This document shows, one piece after another, positions 33,953 through 42,032 of a stretch of 46,509 nt of DNA (position 1 is the first letter of the stretch; each line of letters starts with the position of its first letter). A program made the position numbers and the translations under genes. The notes under the pieces are model-generated. The model searched no databases. It was not told the DNA's origin and saw nothing but the letters and a program-made list of their open reading frames with translations. Source of the DNA: an uncultured Oscillospiraceae bacterium (GTDB lineage: Bacteria; Bacillota; Clostridia; Oscillospirales; Acutalibacteraceae); assembly GCA_900545655.1 (NCBI GenBank), contig UQZY01000014.1:1-46509 (forward strand), read 5' to 3'.

Positions 33953-34150
33953 ATGGAAAACAATGAATTTGTTTATAAAAACAATCCTAAAACACTCACA
34001 GAGGTTATGGTAGGCTTTGTTCGCGGAATTCTTGAAACTGTCCTTCCCTTCCTGAAAATCGGTCCTTTTCCGGGACTTATCGACAAGCTCTTTGCTTCAA
34101 AATTTGCAAGATCCGCACTCGGCTCATATGCCATGCTGTTGCTCATGTGA
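33953..34150 (+). CDS. small protein downstream of the URO-D-like gene, unknown
   Basis: Sixty-five residues, starting at ATG 33953 with AAGGAGG nine bases upstream, 14 bases after the preceding stop, and followed by a strong terminator. It is therefore very probably translated, in a two-gene operon. After a polar first 15 residues it is moderately hydrophobic and basic (MVGFVRGILETVLPFLKIG..., ending SYAMLLLM), perhaps membrane-associated. I do not recognise a family. Confidence 0.7.
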   Translation: MENNEFVYKNNPKTLTEVMVGFVRGILETVLPFLKIGPFPGLIDKLFASKFARSALGSYAMLLLM

Positions 34151-34163
34151 TTTTTAAATGTTA

Positions 34164-34206
34164 AAAATAGGGTATGCGGCGTAAAACCGCATACCCTATT
34201 TATTTT
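34164..34206. terminator. bidirectional intrinsic terminator
   Basis: Fourteen-base perfect stem (34166-34179 with 34187-34200) and seven-base loop. TATTTATTTTAT follows on the plus strand, TTTAAC on the minus. It serves the URO-D-like operon from the left and the pseudouridine synthase operon from the right. Confidence 0.92.
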
Positions 34207-34244
34207 ATACACAGGATTCGATTTCAACAAAATGTTAACCATTG

Positions 34245-35228
34245 TCAGAAATTCGGAAAATCCTTTGCAAACCAAACATCACTCACGGAGAATTCTTTTC
34301 CGTTGAGATAATTAAGCTTTTCCGCATCTGTTTTAAAATCGAAAGCAATTTTATAGGAATAAAGGAATTGCTTTTTATAACCGGTTGCCTTGTTCAACTC
34401 ATTTGTTCCGTACTTTCCGTCACCGAGCAGCGGACAACCTATACCGGCAAAATGTGCGCGAATCTGGTGTGTACGTCCGGTGAGCAATTCAACCTCGACA
34501 AGGCTTACTTCAGTCGAAACACCTTCAGAATTTACCGCTGTACCGGTTTTAAGCACCTTATACCTTGTTCTTATTTCCTTCGAGCCGGCAACATGAGTCT
34601 TATAAACCCTTACCTTGTTCTTTTTTTCGTCTTTTATAAGGTAATCGACAAGAGTTGCAGACTTTTTATCCGGACAGCCATGTACAACACAGAGATAAAA
34701 CTTATGAAGCTCTCTGTCCTTCATCTTTTGATTCATTATACGAAGCGTATCCGCATTTTTTGCCGCAAGGACTATACCGCCGGTGTTTCTGTCAATTCGG
34801 TTAATAAGCGCCGGCGTAAAGCATATCTCATCCTCAGGTCGGTACTCGCCTTTTTCATAAAGATAAAGCTTTACACGTGAAATGAGAGTATCCACAAACT
34901 CTCTGTCATCAGGGTGAGAAAGAAGCCCGACCTTTTTGTTCAAAATAAGAAGATTTTCATCCTCATAAAGAATATCCAGCTTTTTTGAAGCATGAAGGAA
35001 ATCATAATGTGGCTCGGCTTTTTCGAAGAACTCGTCGTTTATGTACATCTCAACGATATCTCCGACTTTAAGCCTGGTGGAAATCTCCGCACGCTTATGA
35101 TTTACCTTTATGCGTTTTGTACGTATGTACTTATAAAGAAGAGACTGCGGGAGATTCGGCATATTCTTTCGGATAAACTTATCCAATCTGACATTTGCCG
35201 AGTTTTCATCTATCTCAAAGCTTCTCAT
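34245..35228 (-). CDS. RluA-family RNA pseudouridine synthase
   Basis: A 327-residue enzyme that isomerises uridine in RNA (RluC/RluD-like). An N-terminal S4 domain (VRLDKFIRKNMPNLPQSLLYKYI...VGDIVEMYI, residues 12-72) is followed by the catalytic domain with INRIDRNTGGIVLAAKN near residue 133 carrying the catalytic Asp. LLTGRTHQIRAHFAGIGCPLLGD follows near 250. The usual H-R-L-D is replaced by I-N-R-I-D, but the Asp is kept. ATG 35228 overlaps the CNNM gene stop by four bases (ATGA). Confidence 0.94.
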   Translation of the reverse strand: MRSFEIDENSANVRLDKFIRKNMPNLPQSLLYKYIRTKRIKVNHKRAEISTRLKVGDIVEMYINDEFFEKAEPHYDFLHASKKLDILYEDENLLILNKKVGLLSHPDDREFVDTLISRVKLYLYEKGEYRPEDEICFTPALINRIDRNTGGIVLAAKNADTLRIMNQKMKDRELHKFYLCVVHGCPDKKSATLVDYLIKDEKKNKVRVYKTHVAGSKEIRTRYKVLKTGTAVNSEGVSTEVSLVEVELLTGRTHQIRAHFAGIGCPLLGDGKYGTNELNKATGYKKQFLYSYKIAFDFKTDAEKLNYLNGKEFSVSDVWFAKDFPNF

Positions 35229-36496
35229 TCATCATCCTGAGGCTTTTCGTCCTCGTCCTCTTCTTCGTTTACAACAACCTTTATTTCGAGTACTCGTCTT
35301 GAATCCGTCTTTATAACCTCAACATGTAAGTTTTCATAGTCAAAGCTGTCTCCTACCTCAGGAATTTTTCCGAGCTGCTCAAGAACCCAGCCGCTTACCG
35401 TACTTGATTCCGTGTCAAAGTCAACCGAGAGGAATTTAAACATATCCTCGATATCTGCGTTACAGACAACCTTGTACTCGTTTTCACTCATCTTTTCAAA
35501 CAGCTGAATCTCCTCATCATGTTCGTCGTAAATCTCACCGACAAGCTCTTCGAGTATATCCTCCATGGTAAGTATTCCGTCAGTTCCGCCGAATTCATCG
35601 GTTACTACCGCCATATGCAGGTGTTTCTGCTGCAAATCCGTAAGAATCTTTGAAATCTTCGTATTCGGGGCAACAAACATAACCGGATTGATTATCTCAG
35701 AAAGTATTTTTGATCCCGATAAAACATATGTATAAAAATCACGCTGATGAATAAAGCCGATGATGTTGTCAACATCGCCTTCATAAACAGGTAAACGTGA
35801 GTATTCGTTTTCCTCAAACAGTGCCTTTATTTCTTCGTTTGAGTCCTCAAGTGAAGCTGCAATAACGTCTACTCTCGGAGTGAGAATATCTGCGGCATCC
35901 TGGTCATTGAACTCTATAACGGTTTTTATAAGCTCGCTGTCCTCTGCGTCAATTCCGCCGTCCTGCTCAGCCTCATCAACCATCGTAAGGAATTCATCCT
36001 CTGTAATCGTATCCTCGTTTTCAAGCTTGAAGACCTTCTTAAGAAGCTTTTTCCAAAGCCCGAACAAAAATACAAGCGGAGTAAAAATGATAATTATGAA
36101 TCTCATAAAATCCGCCGTTGCCATGGCAAATTTCTCAGGAGTTTCCTTTGCAATCGACTTCGGTGAAATCTCTCCGAAAATCAAAACAACAACGGTCGTA
36201 AAAACCGTTGAGAGCGTAGCACCGATATCTCCGTACTGTCTCACAAAAAGCACTGTCGCAATTGAAGTTCCGGCAATATTTACAAGGTTGTTTCCTATAA
36301 GAATTGCCGAAATGAGAGAGTCGTAGTTATCGGTAATTTTCAATACTTTTTTTGCCTGCTTATTTCCATCGTTGGCCATGTTTTTAAGTCTTATTTCATT
36401 ACACGTAGAAAATGCGGTTTCCGACGCAGAAAAATAAGATGAAAAGAAAAGACAAAGGACGAATGCGATTATAAGGCCTGTACTACCGGGTCCCAT
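35225..36496 (-). CDS. CNNM/CorC-type membrane protein (hemolysin C family)
   Basis: A 423-residue protein with an N-terminal DUF21 membrane domain (four hydrophobic segments, SSYFSASETAFST at residues 19-31). It also has a tandem CBS pair (about 205-330: ILTPRVDVIAA, NEYSRLPVYEGDVDNIIGFIHQRDF, DEFGGTDGILTMEDILEELVGEI) and a C-terminal CorC/HlyC domain. The tail is acidic. These proteins act in Mg2+/Co2+ homeostasis; toxin activity implied by the old name is doubtful. A possible promoter (TTGTGT-16-TATTTT) is just upstream; the GGAG site is far from the ATG (14 bases). Confidence 0.93.
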   Translation of the reverse strand: MGPGSTGLIIAFVLCLFFSSYFSASETAFSTCNEIRLKNMANDGNKQAKKVLKITDNYDSLISAILIGNNLVNIAGTSIATVLFVRQYGDIGATLSTVFTTVVVLIFGEISPKSIAKETPEKFAMATADFMRFIIIIFTPLVFLFGLWKKLLKKVFKLENEDTITEDEFLTMVDEAEQDGGIDAEDSELIKTVIEFNDQDAADILTPRVDVIAASLEDSNEEIKALFEENEYSRLPVYEGDVDNIIGFIHQRDFYTYVLSGSKILSEIINPVMFVAPNTKISKILTDLQQKHLHMAVVTDEFGGTDGILTMEDILEELVGEIYDEHDEEIQLFEKMSENEYKVVCNADIEDMFKFLSVDFDTESSTVSGWVLEQLGKIPEVGDSFDYENLHVEVIKTDSRRVLEIKVVVNEEEDEDEKPQDDE

Positions 36497-36576
36497 AAAA
36501 AATACATCATCTCCAAAATAAAATATAGTGCATTGATTTTAACACAAAATCTTTTTTTCTGCAACGCTTCTCACGG

Positions 36577-37968
36577 TCATTTGGTTAAATATTCGGTCGG
36601 CTGACGCTCTTTTTCTTCCGACACCTGTTCCGATAACTCAGGCTCGTAATTTTCAACAACGGCAAAGAATATAGTTATTATAACAAGATATGCCGGGGCA
36701 AATATACCCGGATTTACAAGCGACATGAGCTCAAGTCCGATAAACGAAAAGAATACGGTTTTCGAGAACAGAGACTTTCTTCTGACAAAAAACCTGATTC
36801 TGCAGAAAAACTGATATCCGTATGCGAGAATACCCAGAACACCGAAGCTCCCTATAACCTGCGGAACAGATGAATGATACCAGCAAAGCAGTGCAGCCTT
36901 GGAGGGATGAAGATCCCTGTTTCCCATATAACCTATTCCCCTGCCGGTCAGCGGATTTGAGAGAAAGTCCTCAAAGGACCTTTTTATAAGACCGAGGCGC
37001 CTGAAGTTTTCGTTGTACGATGTAAACCTCTCCAGAGTATACCTCATAAGGTGAACAAGCTTCGGCGAAGCACAAATTCCGGCCGCGAATATAACACCTA
37101 TTATGATGAGAAGCGGTTTTCTGTGTTTTTTATCCGTAACCGCAAAATAAACTATAAGTATCATAAGCTCAACCGCGCCAAACAGCAGACCGCCTCTTGA
37201 ACCGGTGAAAACTATGGCACCGTAGGAAAGAAAAGCTACAGAGATATAAGCAAAATTCTTTTTTGTCGCCATATAAAAGGTAAACGGCATTGCAAGCATC
37301 AGTATGGTACACGCATTGTTTCTCCACTGAAATGCCAATATATTTCTTTCAAAAAGAAATTCATCCAAATGCTCAAGATACCACTGCAGCACCGAAAAAA
37401 CAAGATAACACGATACGGTTATCATAACCTTGGAAAGCCGCTCGTCCATATGCTCGGTGTAGTTTTTGCCCGGGCGCAAAACTCCGCCTATGAAAATGTA
37501 AACAAGAATAATAAGCGGGCCCAGGGCAAACATGTATGACAGGTTTATCTTCGACGTATACTCCAACCATGTCATACTGCCGACTCCGCCGAGCACAAGT
37601 GCTGCAGTGGCAAGGCACATAGGTAAAATAAGCTCTCCTTTTTCATAAGAAAAAACTTTTCTGTATGCGATGATATGAAACAATACGGCAAAAACAACTA
37701 TGGGAATCACCCACAGATAATGCATATAGTCATCATAAGAGTCCTTGTTCCGGATTACGAAAGAAATAAGAAGCAGTGACGGTAAAATGCAAGAAAATAA
37801 ATCGTCCGACACTATAAGTATGCCGCAGATAAGTATTCCGAGGTAAACCGACCCCGGAATCTCAAGGTTGAATATTATGATGAGAGCTGCGAGTATAAAT
37901 AGTATGATACTGAAAGTGTCACCCGCAAGAAACTTCCGTACTTTTAAAAGTGTATCTGAATTCTTCAT
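36577..37968 (-). CDS. O-antigen ligase/polymerase-like polytopic membrane protein
   Basis: About 463 residues with some eleven hydrophobic segments. The Wzy_C/O-antigen-ligase features are FTGSRGGLLFGA near residue 255, then a large loop with NPLTGRGIGYMGN...WYHSSVPQVIGSFGVLGIL near 335-375. Such proteins join or polymerise polysaccharide on undecaprenyl carriers at the outer face of the membrane. No other polysaccharide gene is adjacent. The start is placed at ATG 37968 because a consensus promoter leaves only six bases before it; an in-frame ATG at 37989 would lie upstream of the transcript start, and neither has a binding site. Confidence 0.82.
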   Translation of the reverse strand: MKNSDTLLKVRKFLAGDTFSIILFILAALIIIFNLEIPGSVYLGILICGILIVSDDLFSCILPSLLLISFVIRNKDSYDDYMHYLWVIPIVVFAVLFHIIAYRKVFSYEKGELILPMCLATAALVLGGVGSMTWLEYTSKINLSYMFALGPLIILVYIFIGGVLRPGKNYTEHMDERLSKVMITVSCYLVFSVLQWYLEHLDEFLFERNILAFQWRNNACTILMLAMPFTFYMATKKNFAYISVAFLSYGAIVFTGSRGGLLFGAVELMILIVYFAVTDKKHRKPLLIIIGVIFAAGICASPKLVHLMRYTLERFTSYNENFRRLGLIKRSFEDFLSNPLTGRGIGYMGNRDLHPSKAALLCWYHSSVPQVIGSFGVLGILAYGYQFFCRIRFFVRRKSLFSKTVFFSFIGLELMSLVNPGIFAPAYLVIITIFFAVVENYEPELSEQVSEEKERQPTEYLTK

Positions 37969-37974
37969 AGGAGC

Positions 37975-38003
37975 ATTATAATATGTCATTCATTTTTTTT
38001 CAA
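37975..38003 (-). promoter_or_regulatory. promoter giving a leaderless mRNA for the ligase-like gene
   Basis: On the minus strand TTGAAA (38003-37998), a 17-base spacer, TATAAT (37980-37975), then six bases and ATG 37968. Transcription should begin at or next to the A of the start codon. Confidence 0.75.
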
Positions 38004-38022
38004 TTTTTTATTGCTTTATCTA

Positions 38023-38050
38023 TTGATTTTTGGAAATAAAAATATATAAT
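38023..38050 (+). promoter_or_regulatory. sigma-A promoter of groESL
   Basis: TTGATT (38023-38028), 16-base spacer and TATAAT (38045-38050), immediately upstream of the CIRCE operator. Confidence 0.8.
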
Positions 38051-38054
38051 ATAT

Positions 38055-38081
38055 TTAGCACTCAAAAGAAATGAGTGCTAA
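38055..38081 (+). promoter_or_regulatory. CIRCE operator (HrcA binding site)
   Basis: Perfect TTAGCACTC-N9-GAGTGCTAA, at the expected position between the -10 and the groES start. HrcA repression relieved by heat or misfolded protein is established for this element. Confidence 0.97.
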
Positions 38082-38116
38082 AACTTGTTTAATAATTTCT
38101 TATGGAGGAATATTAT

Positions 38117-38401
38117 ATGAAACTTAAACCAGTTGCAGATCGCGTTGTTTTAAAGTCTTTTGAAGCAGAAGAAACAACAAAGGGCGGTATTCTTCTTGCC
38201 GCTTCGGCACAGGAAAAGCCGATGATGATGGAGGTTGTTGCCGCAGGTCCCGGCGGACTTGTAGACGGCAATGAAGTCAAGATGTTCGTAAAGAAGGGCG
38301 ATAAAGTTATCGTCGGTAAATATACAGGCACAGAGATAAAGCTCGATGACGAAGAATATACTATAGTTCGTCAGTCTGACATTCTTGCAATTGTTGAATA
38401 A
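38117..38401 (+). CDS. groES: co-chaperonin GroES
   Basis: A 94-residue Hsp10 that caps GroEL. It shows the opening LKPVADRVVLK, the mobile loop ETTKGGILLAASAQEKP, and the tail VGKYTGTEIKLDDEEYTIVRQSDILAIVE. ATG 38117 is right: GGAGG lies eight bases before it, while the ATG at 38102 would put that site inside the gene. It is followed 25 bases later by groEL. Confidence 0.98.
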   Translation: MKLKPVADRVVLKSFEAEETTKGGILLAASAQEKPMMMEVVAAGPGGLVDGNEVKMFVKKGDKVIVGKYTGTEIKLDDEEYTIVRQSDILAIVE

Positions 38402-38426
38402 GAAATAAAGGAGATCCGAATACAGT

Positions 38427-40073
38427 ATGGCTAAACAGATTATTTACGGCGAGGAAGCTCGCAAGGCACTTCAAAACGGTATCGACAAACTTTCGAATAC
38501 CGTAAAAATTACTCTCGGCCCTAAGGGCAGAAATGTTGTTCTTGACAGAAAATACGGTGCTCCCCTTATTACAAATGACGGTGTTACCATAGCAAAAGAG
38601 GTTGAGCTTGAGGACCCGTTTGAAAACATGGGCGCACAGCTTGTAAAAGAGGTTGCGACAAAGACAAACGACGTTGCCGGAGACGGTACGACAACAGCTA
38701 CACTTCTCGCACAGGCTCTTGTACGTGAAGGCATGAAGAACGTTGCAGCCGGAGCCAATCCCATGGTTGTAAAGAAAGGTATCAAGGAAGCAGTTGACGT
38801 TGCGGTTGAAACCGTAAAGAAGAACTCAAAGCCCGTAAAGAATTCTGCCGACATTGCACGTGTTGCAACGGTATCATCGGCAGATGAAACTATAGGTACT
38901 CTCATTGCCGAAGCAATGGAAAAGGTTACCTCAGACGGCGTTATCACTGTTGAAGAGGCAAAGACAGCCGAAACAACCTGCGACGTTGTTGAAGGAATGC
39001 AGTTTGACCGCGGATACATCTCCCCTTACATGGCAACTGATACAGATAAGATGACCGCTGAAATTGAAGACGCGTACATCCTTATCACAGATAAAAAGAT
39101 TTCAAATATTCAGGAGATACTTCCTCTTCTCGAGCAGGTACTCAAAATGGGCAAAAAGCTCGTAATCATCGCAGAGGATATCGAGGGCGAAGCTCTTGCC
39201 ACTCTCCTTCTCAACAAGCTCCGCGGTACATTTACCTGCGTTGCAGTAAAGGCTCCGGGCTTCGGTGACAGACGTAAAGAGATGCTCCAGGATATTGCCA
39301 TCCTCACAGGCGGTACCGTTATAACCTCAGACCTCGGTCTTGAGCTTACCGACACACAGATTGACCAGCTCGGCCGTGCGGCAAGAGTTACTATCTCAAA
39401 GGATAACACAATCATCGTAAACGGTGCCGGTGACAAAAATGAAATCAAAGCACGTATAGGACAAATAAAATCACAGATTGAGGTTACAACCTCCGACTAT
39501 GACAGAGAAAAGCTTCAGGAAAGACTTGCAAAGCTTTCCGGCGGTGTTGCAGTAATCCACGTTGGTGCGGCTACGGAGACAGAGATGAAGGAAATGAAGC
39601 TCCGTATTGAGGACGCACTTGCAGCTACAAAGGCAGCTGTTGAGGAAGGTACTGTTGCCGGCGGCGGTGTTGCTCTTATAAACACTATTCCTGTTGTAAA
39701 AGGTCTTCTTGATAAAACAGAGGATGCAGACATCCGTACGGGTATAAAGATTGTACTCAAGGCTATTGAAGAGCCTATCCGTCAAATTGCCGCAAACGCA
39801 GGACTTGAAGGCTCGGTTATCATAGACGCAATTCTCAAGGCAAAGAAAACAGGCTACGGCTTCAACTTTGCAACCGAGGAGTATATCGACATGTTCAAGG
39901 CAGGAATCCTTGACCCGACAAAGGTTACACGTTCAGCACTTGAAAATGCATCATCAGTTGCTGCAATGGTTCTCACAACAGAGTCACTTGTAACCGATAA
40001 GCCGGATCCCGCAGCAGATGCCGCAGCGGCAGCACAGGCAGCAGCTATGGCTTCACAGGGCGGCATGTACTGA
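38427..40073 (+). CDS. groEL: chaperonin GroEL
   Basis: A 548-residue Hsp60. Landmarks are MAKQIIYGEEARKALQNGIDKL, TLGPKGRNVVLD, the ATP site VAGDGTTTATLLAQALV near residue 85, and VAGGGVALI near 410. The C terminus ends ...ASQGGMY, with an Ala-rich stretch (AADAAAAAQAAA) and only one GGM in place of a long GGM tail. AAGGAG is present 13 bases upstream. It is co-transcribed with groES and controlled by CIRCE. Confidence 0.98.
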   Translation: MAKQIIYGEEARKALQNGIDKLSNTVKITLGPKGRNVVLDRKYGAPLITNDGVTIAKEVELEDPFENMGAQLVKEVATKTNDVAGDGTTTATLLAQALVREGMKNVAAGANPMVVKKGIKEAVDVAVETVKKNSKPVKNSADIARVATVSSADETIGTLIAEAMEKVTSDGVITVEEAKTAETTCDVVEGMQFDRGYISPYMATDTDKMTAEIEDAYILITDKKISNIQEILPLLEQVLKMGKKLVIIAEDIEGEALATLLLNKLRGTFTCVAVKAPGFGDRRKEMLQDIAILTGGTVITSDLGLELTDTQIDQLGRAARVTISKDNTIIVNGAGDKNEIKARIGQIKSQIEVTTSDYDREKLQERLAKLSGGVAVIHVGAATETEMKEMKLRIEDALAATKAAVEEGTVAGGGVALINTIPVVKGLLDKTEDADIRTGIKIVLKAIEEPIRQIAANAGLEGSVIIDAILKAKKTGYGFNFATEEYIDMFKAGILDPTKVTRSALENASSVAAMVLTTESLVTDKPDPAADAAAAAQAAAMASQGGMY

Positions 40074-40114
40074 TAAGGAATCATCTTAACGGCACTTTTT
40101 AAAGCACCTGACAA

Positions 40115-40147
40115 AAAGAACGGTAACATATGTTACCGTTCTTTTTT
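40115..40147 (+). terminator. groESL terminator
   Basis: Perfect palindrome, arms 40118-40129 and 40130-40141 (GAACGGTAACAT and complement), followed by TTTTTT on the plus strand. The A-run before it makes it a possible terminator for the minus strand too, for the convergent cysteine-rich gene at 40188. Confidence 0.93.
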
Positions 40148-40187
40148 CTAAGTATTTCGCTTGTTCTCTTTTACTGCATTACGGGTA

Positions 40188-41048
40188 TCAGTCACAGCAT
40201 GAACAGCCGCAGGCTTCCTTATTGTTTTCCTGTGCTGCTCCGCAACAATTCATATTGTCAATACATGTCGGTATTTTTGCCCTTGTCCTCTGCCCTAAGT
40301 TCGGCGGGAAAAATTCATCGACAGGGAACTTTATCTTTCTGAACGCATCACATGGGTCATCCGTTTCACAGCTGCACTCCTTAGTGGGAACGGCGAACTC
40401 ATATGTCGGTATCAAAATCTGTACATCTCTCTCAAGCTGAACTATTGAGAAAAGGCCAAGTGTTACAATAACATTCTGTACCGCATTTTCAACAAGAGCA
40501 AACTCTCCCTGGAATTGGTTTGCAACGGTAGACGGAATTCCGGTATAAAGCGGCGGCGGTGTCGGACACCTGCGGGTTCCCGCTTTACAGAGACGTACAT
40601 CCATACAGATAGGATCTACGCATTGTACCTTTGCCACGGGATTTGTATTGCTCACAAGAAGCTGCTCATCAAACTCCTCACGCGCAAATTCGCTTGAAAA
40701 AATCTTTACTCTGCCGTCACTTCCGTAAAGAATTGCCTTCTTTGAAAAGGTTGCGAGACCCTCTACGGAAACAGGCGGTGTAACGGGATTTGTGTAAGCA
40801 TCAAAGATCAGCTTGAAAAAATAAGTAATATCTACAGAGTAAAACCCGCGATTGAACGGAACCTCTTCAACATCCACAAAGCAATTTATAACGTCGCAAT
40901 CTCTGCACTTAACCGTGGATGCGGAATCAATAACGGTTTGACCGACGCTTGTAAATGCTACCGCAATGTCCGTTATACAGTCCTTGTCAGCACATGAATC
41001 ATAAACCCTTTTGCAATCAACGCATACCGCTTCTTTGATTTCAGGCAT
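40188..41048 (-). CDS. cysteine-rich protein, probable spore-surface protein
   Basis: A 286-residue soluble protein without signal peptide. Cysteines are clustered at the N terminus (CVDCKRVYDSCADKDC, then CRDCDVINC), in the middle (CVDPICMDVRLCKAGTRRC) and at the C terminus (CSCETDDPC, CCGAAQ, CGCSCCD). The rest is beta-prone. I recall similar clostridial proteins of unknown function but cannot name a family. Cysteine-rich composition and a SigK-like promoter suggest a cross-linked spore coat or exosporium protein. ATG 41048 is selected by AGGAGGAG seven bases upstream, over ATG 41066. Confidence 0.7.
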   Translation of the reverse strand: MPEIKEAVCVDCKRVYDSCADKDCITDIAVAFTSVGQTVIDSASTVKCRDCDVINCFVDVEEVPFNRGFYSVDITYFFKLIFDAYTNPVTPPVSVEGLATFSKKAILYGSDGRVKIFSSEFAREEFDEQLLVSNTNPVAKVQCVDPICMDVRLCKAGTRRCPTPPPLYTGIPSTVANQFQGEFALVENAVQNVIVTLGLFSIVQLERDVQILIPTYEFAVPTKECSCETDDPCDAFRKIKFPVDEFFPPNLGQRTRAKIPTCIDNMNCCGAAQENNKEACGCSCCD

Positions 41049-41068
41049 ATAATCTCCTCCTTTCAAAA

Positions 41069-41097
41069 CATATTATGAAAAGAAAAGAAACCTGGTG
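41069..41097 (-). promoter_or_regulatory. possible SigK-type promoter of the cysteine-rich gene
   Basis: On the minus strand CACC, 16-17 bases, then CATAATATG, against the SigK consensus AC-N16/17-CATANNNTA. One mismatch in the last two positions. No sigma-A promoter is seen in the same space. Confidence 0.35.
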
Positions 41098-41108
41098 CAA
41101 AATTTATG

Positions 41109-41137
41109 TTGAACTTTTTATTCCAGCGTGATATTAT
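41109..41137 (+). promoter_or_regulatory. promoter of the tRNA-Thr gene
   Basis: TTGAAC (41109-41114), 17-base spacer, TATTAT (41132-41137), giving a leader of about 30 bases before the tRNA. Confidence 0.65.
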
Positions 41138-41172
41138 ATTGAAGTCGCAAAAATCTGACAGATATTATATAT

Positions 41173-41248
41173 GCTGATATGGCACAGGTGGTAGCGCACA
41201 TCCTTGGTAAGGATGAGGTCACCGGTTCGAATCCGGTTATCAGCTCCA
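41173..41248 (+). tRNA. tRNA-Thr (anticodon GGT)
   Basis: A 76-base gene including an encoded CCA. Acceptor arms GCTGATA/TATCAGC, anticodon arm CATCC-TTGGTAA-GGATG with anticodon GGT, T arm ACCGG-TTCGAAT-CCGGT. The D stem has one weak pair. It reads ACC/ACU codons. A strong terminator follows at once. Confidence 0.97.
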
Positions 41249-41250
41249 AT

Positions 41251-41283
41251 AAAGGCTCAGAGGATTTTCCTCTGAGCCTTTTG
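41251..41283 (+). terminator. terminator after tRNA-Thr
   Basis: Thirteen-base stem (41251-41263 with 41269-41281) and five-base loop, followed by TTTT-rich sequence; starts two bases after the CCA end. Confidence 0.92.
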
Positions 41284-41417
41284 GTTTATCTTTAGTCTTT
41301 TTAAGTCGATTTTCTGCTACTTTAGTAATGACAAATCAGTTAAAATGATATAGTATATCGTTAAGACAGACCATAAAATGATTTTTAAATCTATAATTAT
41401 AAACAGGAGCGATAAAA

Positions 41418-42032
41418 ATGACGAACATTGTCTATACCTTTGAAGGACACGTTTACCTCAACCTTACAAACGCGTGCCCGTGCAGATGTGAGTTTTGCAT
41501 AAGGAATAACGGAGAAAGTGTCGGAGACGCCGATACGCTTTGGTTTTCGGGACAGAGTCCGTCTTTTGATGAGGTAAAGAAGGAAATTGACGAGTTTGAT
41601 TTTTCGGGATATGCAAGTGAAATTATTTTCTGCGGATACGGTGAGCCAACCTGCGCTTATGATATGCTTATAAAGACCGCAAGATATTTAAAGGAAAAGC
41701 TTCCCGAGTGTGAGCTCAGAATAAATACAAACGGACTTTCCGACCTTATAAACAAGCGCCCTACCGCAAAAGAGCTTTGCGAGGTTATGGACACGGTTTC
41801 AATTTCCCTGAACGAACCAACCTCCGAAAAGTATGAATTACTCTGTCATCCGTCCTTCAAGGAAAAAGCGTTCCCCGCAATTCTTAAATTTGCCGAAGAG
41901 TGTAAACAGTACGACGTAAAACTCAAATTCTCTATCGTCGATGTAATTTCAAAGGAAGATATCTTCGCCTGTCAGGCTCTTGCCGACAAAATGGGAATTC
42001 CGCTGAGAATCCGGAAATATACGGCAGACTAA
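41418..42032 (+). CDS. radical SAM protein of the TatD-associated type
   Basis: A 204-residue radical SAM enzyme with YLNLTNACPCRCEFCIRNNG carrying the CxxxCxxC cluster motif (residues 19-27), a SAM-binding CGYGEPT near 75 and RINTNG near 102. It resembles the small proteins annotated TatD family-associated radical SAM protein (TIGR04038); tatD itself is not in the window. The reaction is unknown. AGGAG lies eight bases before ATG 41418. The stop overlaps, on the opposite strand, the stop of the glycoside hydrolase. Confidence 0.88.
   Translation: MTNIVYTFEGHVYLNLTNACPCRCEFCIRNNGESVGDADTLWFSGQSPSFDEVKKEIDEFDFSGYASEIIFCGYGEPTCAYDMLIKTARYLKEKLPECELRINTNGLSDLINKRPTAKELCEVMDTVSISLNEPTSEKYELLCHPSFKEKAFPAILKFAEECKQYDVKLKFSIVDVISKEDIFACQALADKMGIPLRIRKYTAD

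Noticed and set aside
41160..41172. TATTAT immediately before the tRNA as its -10
   Set aside because: Transcription would start inside the tRNA; the upstream TTGAAC-17-TATTAT is better placed.
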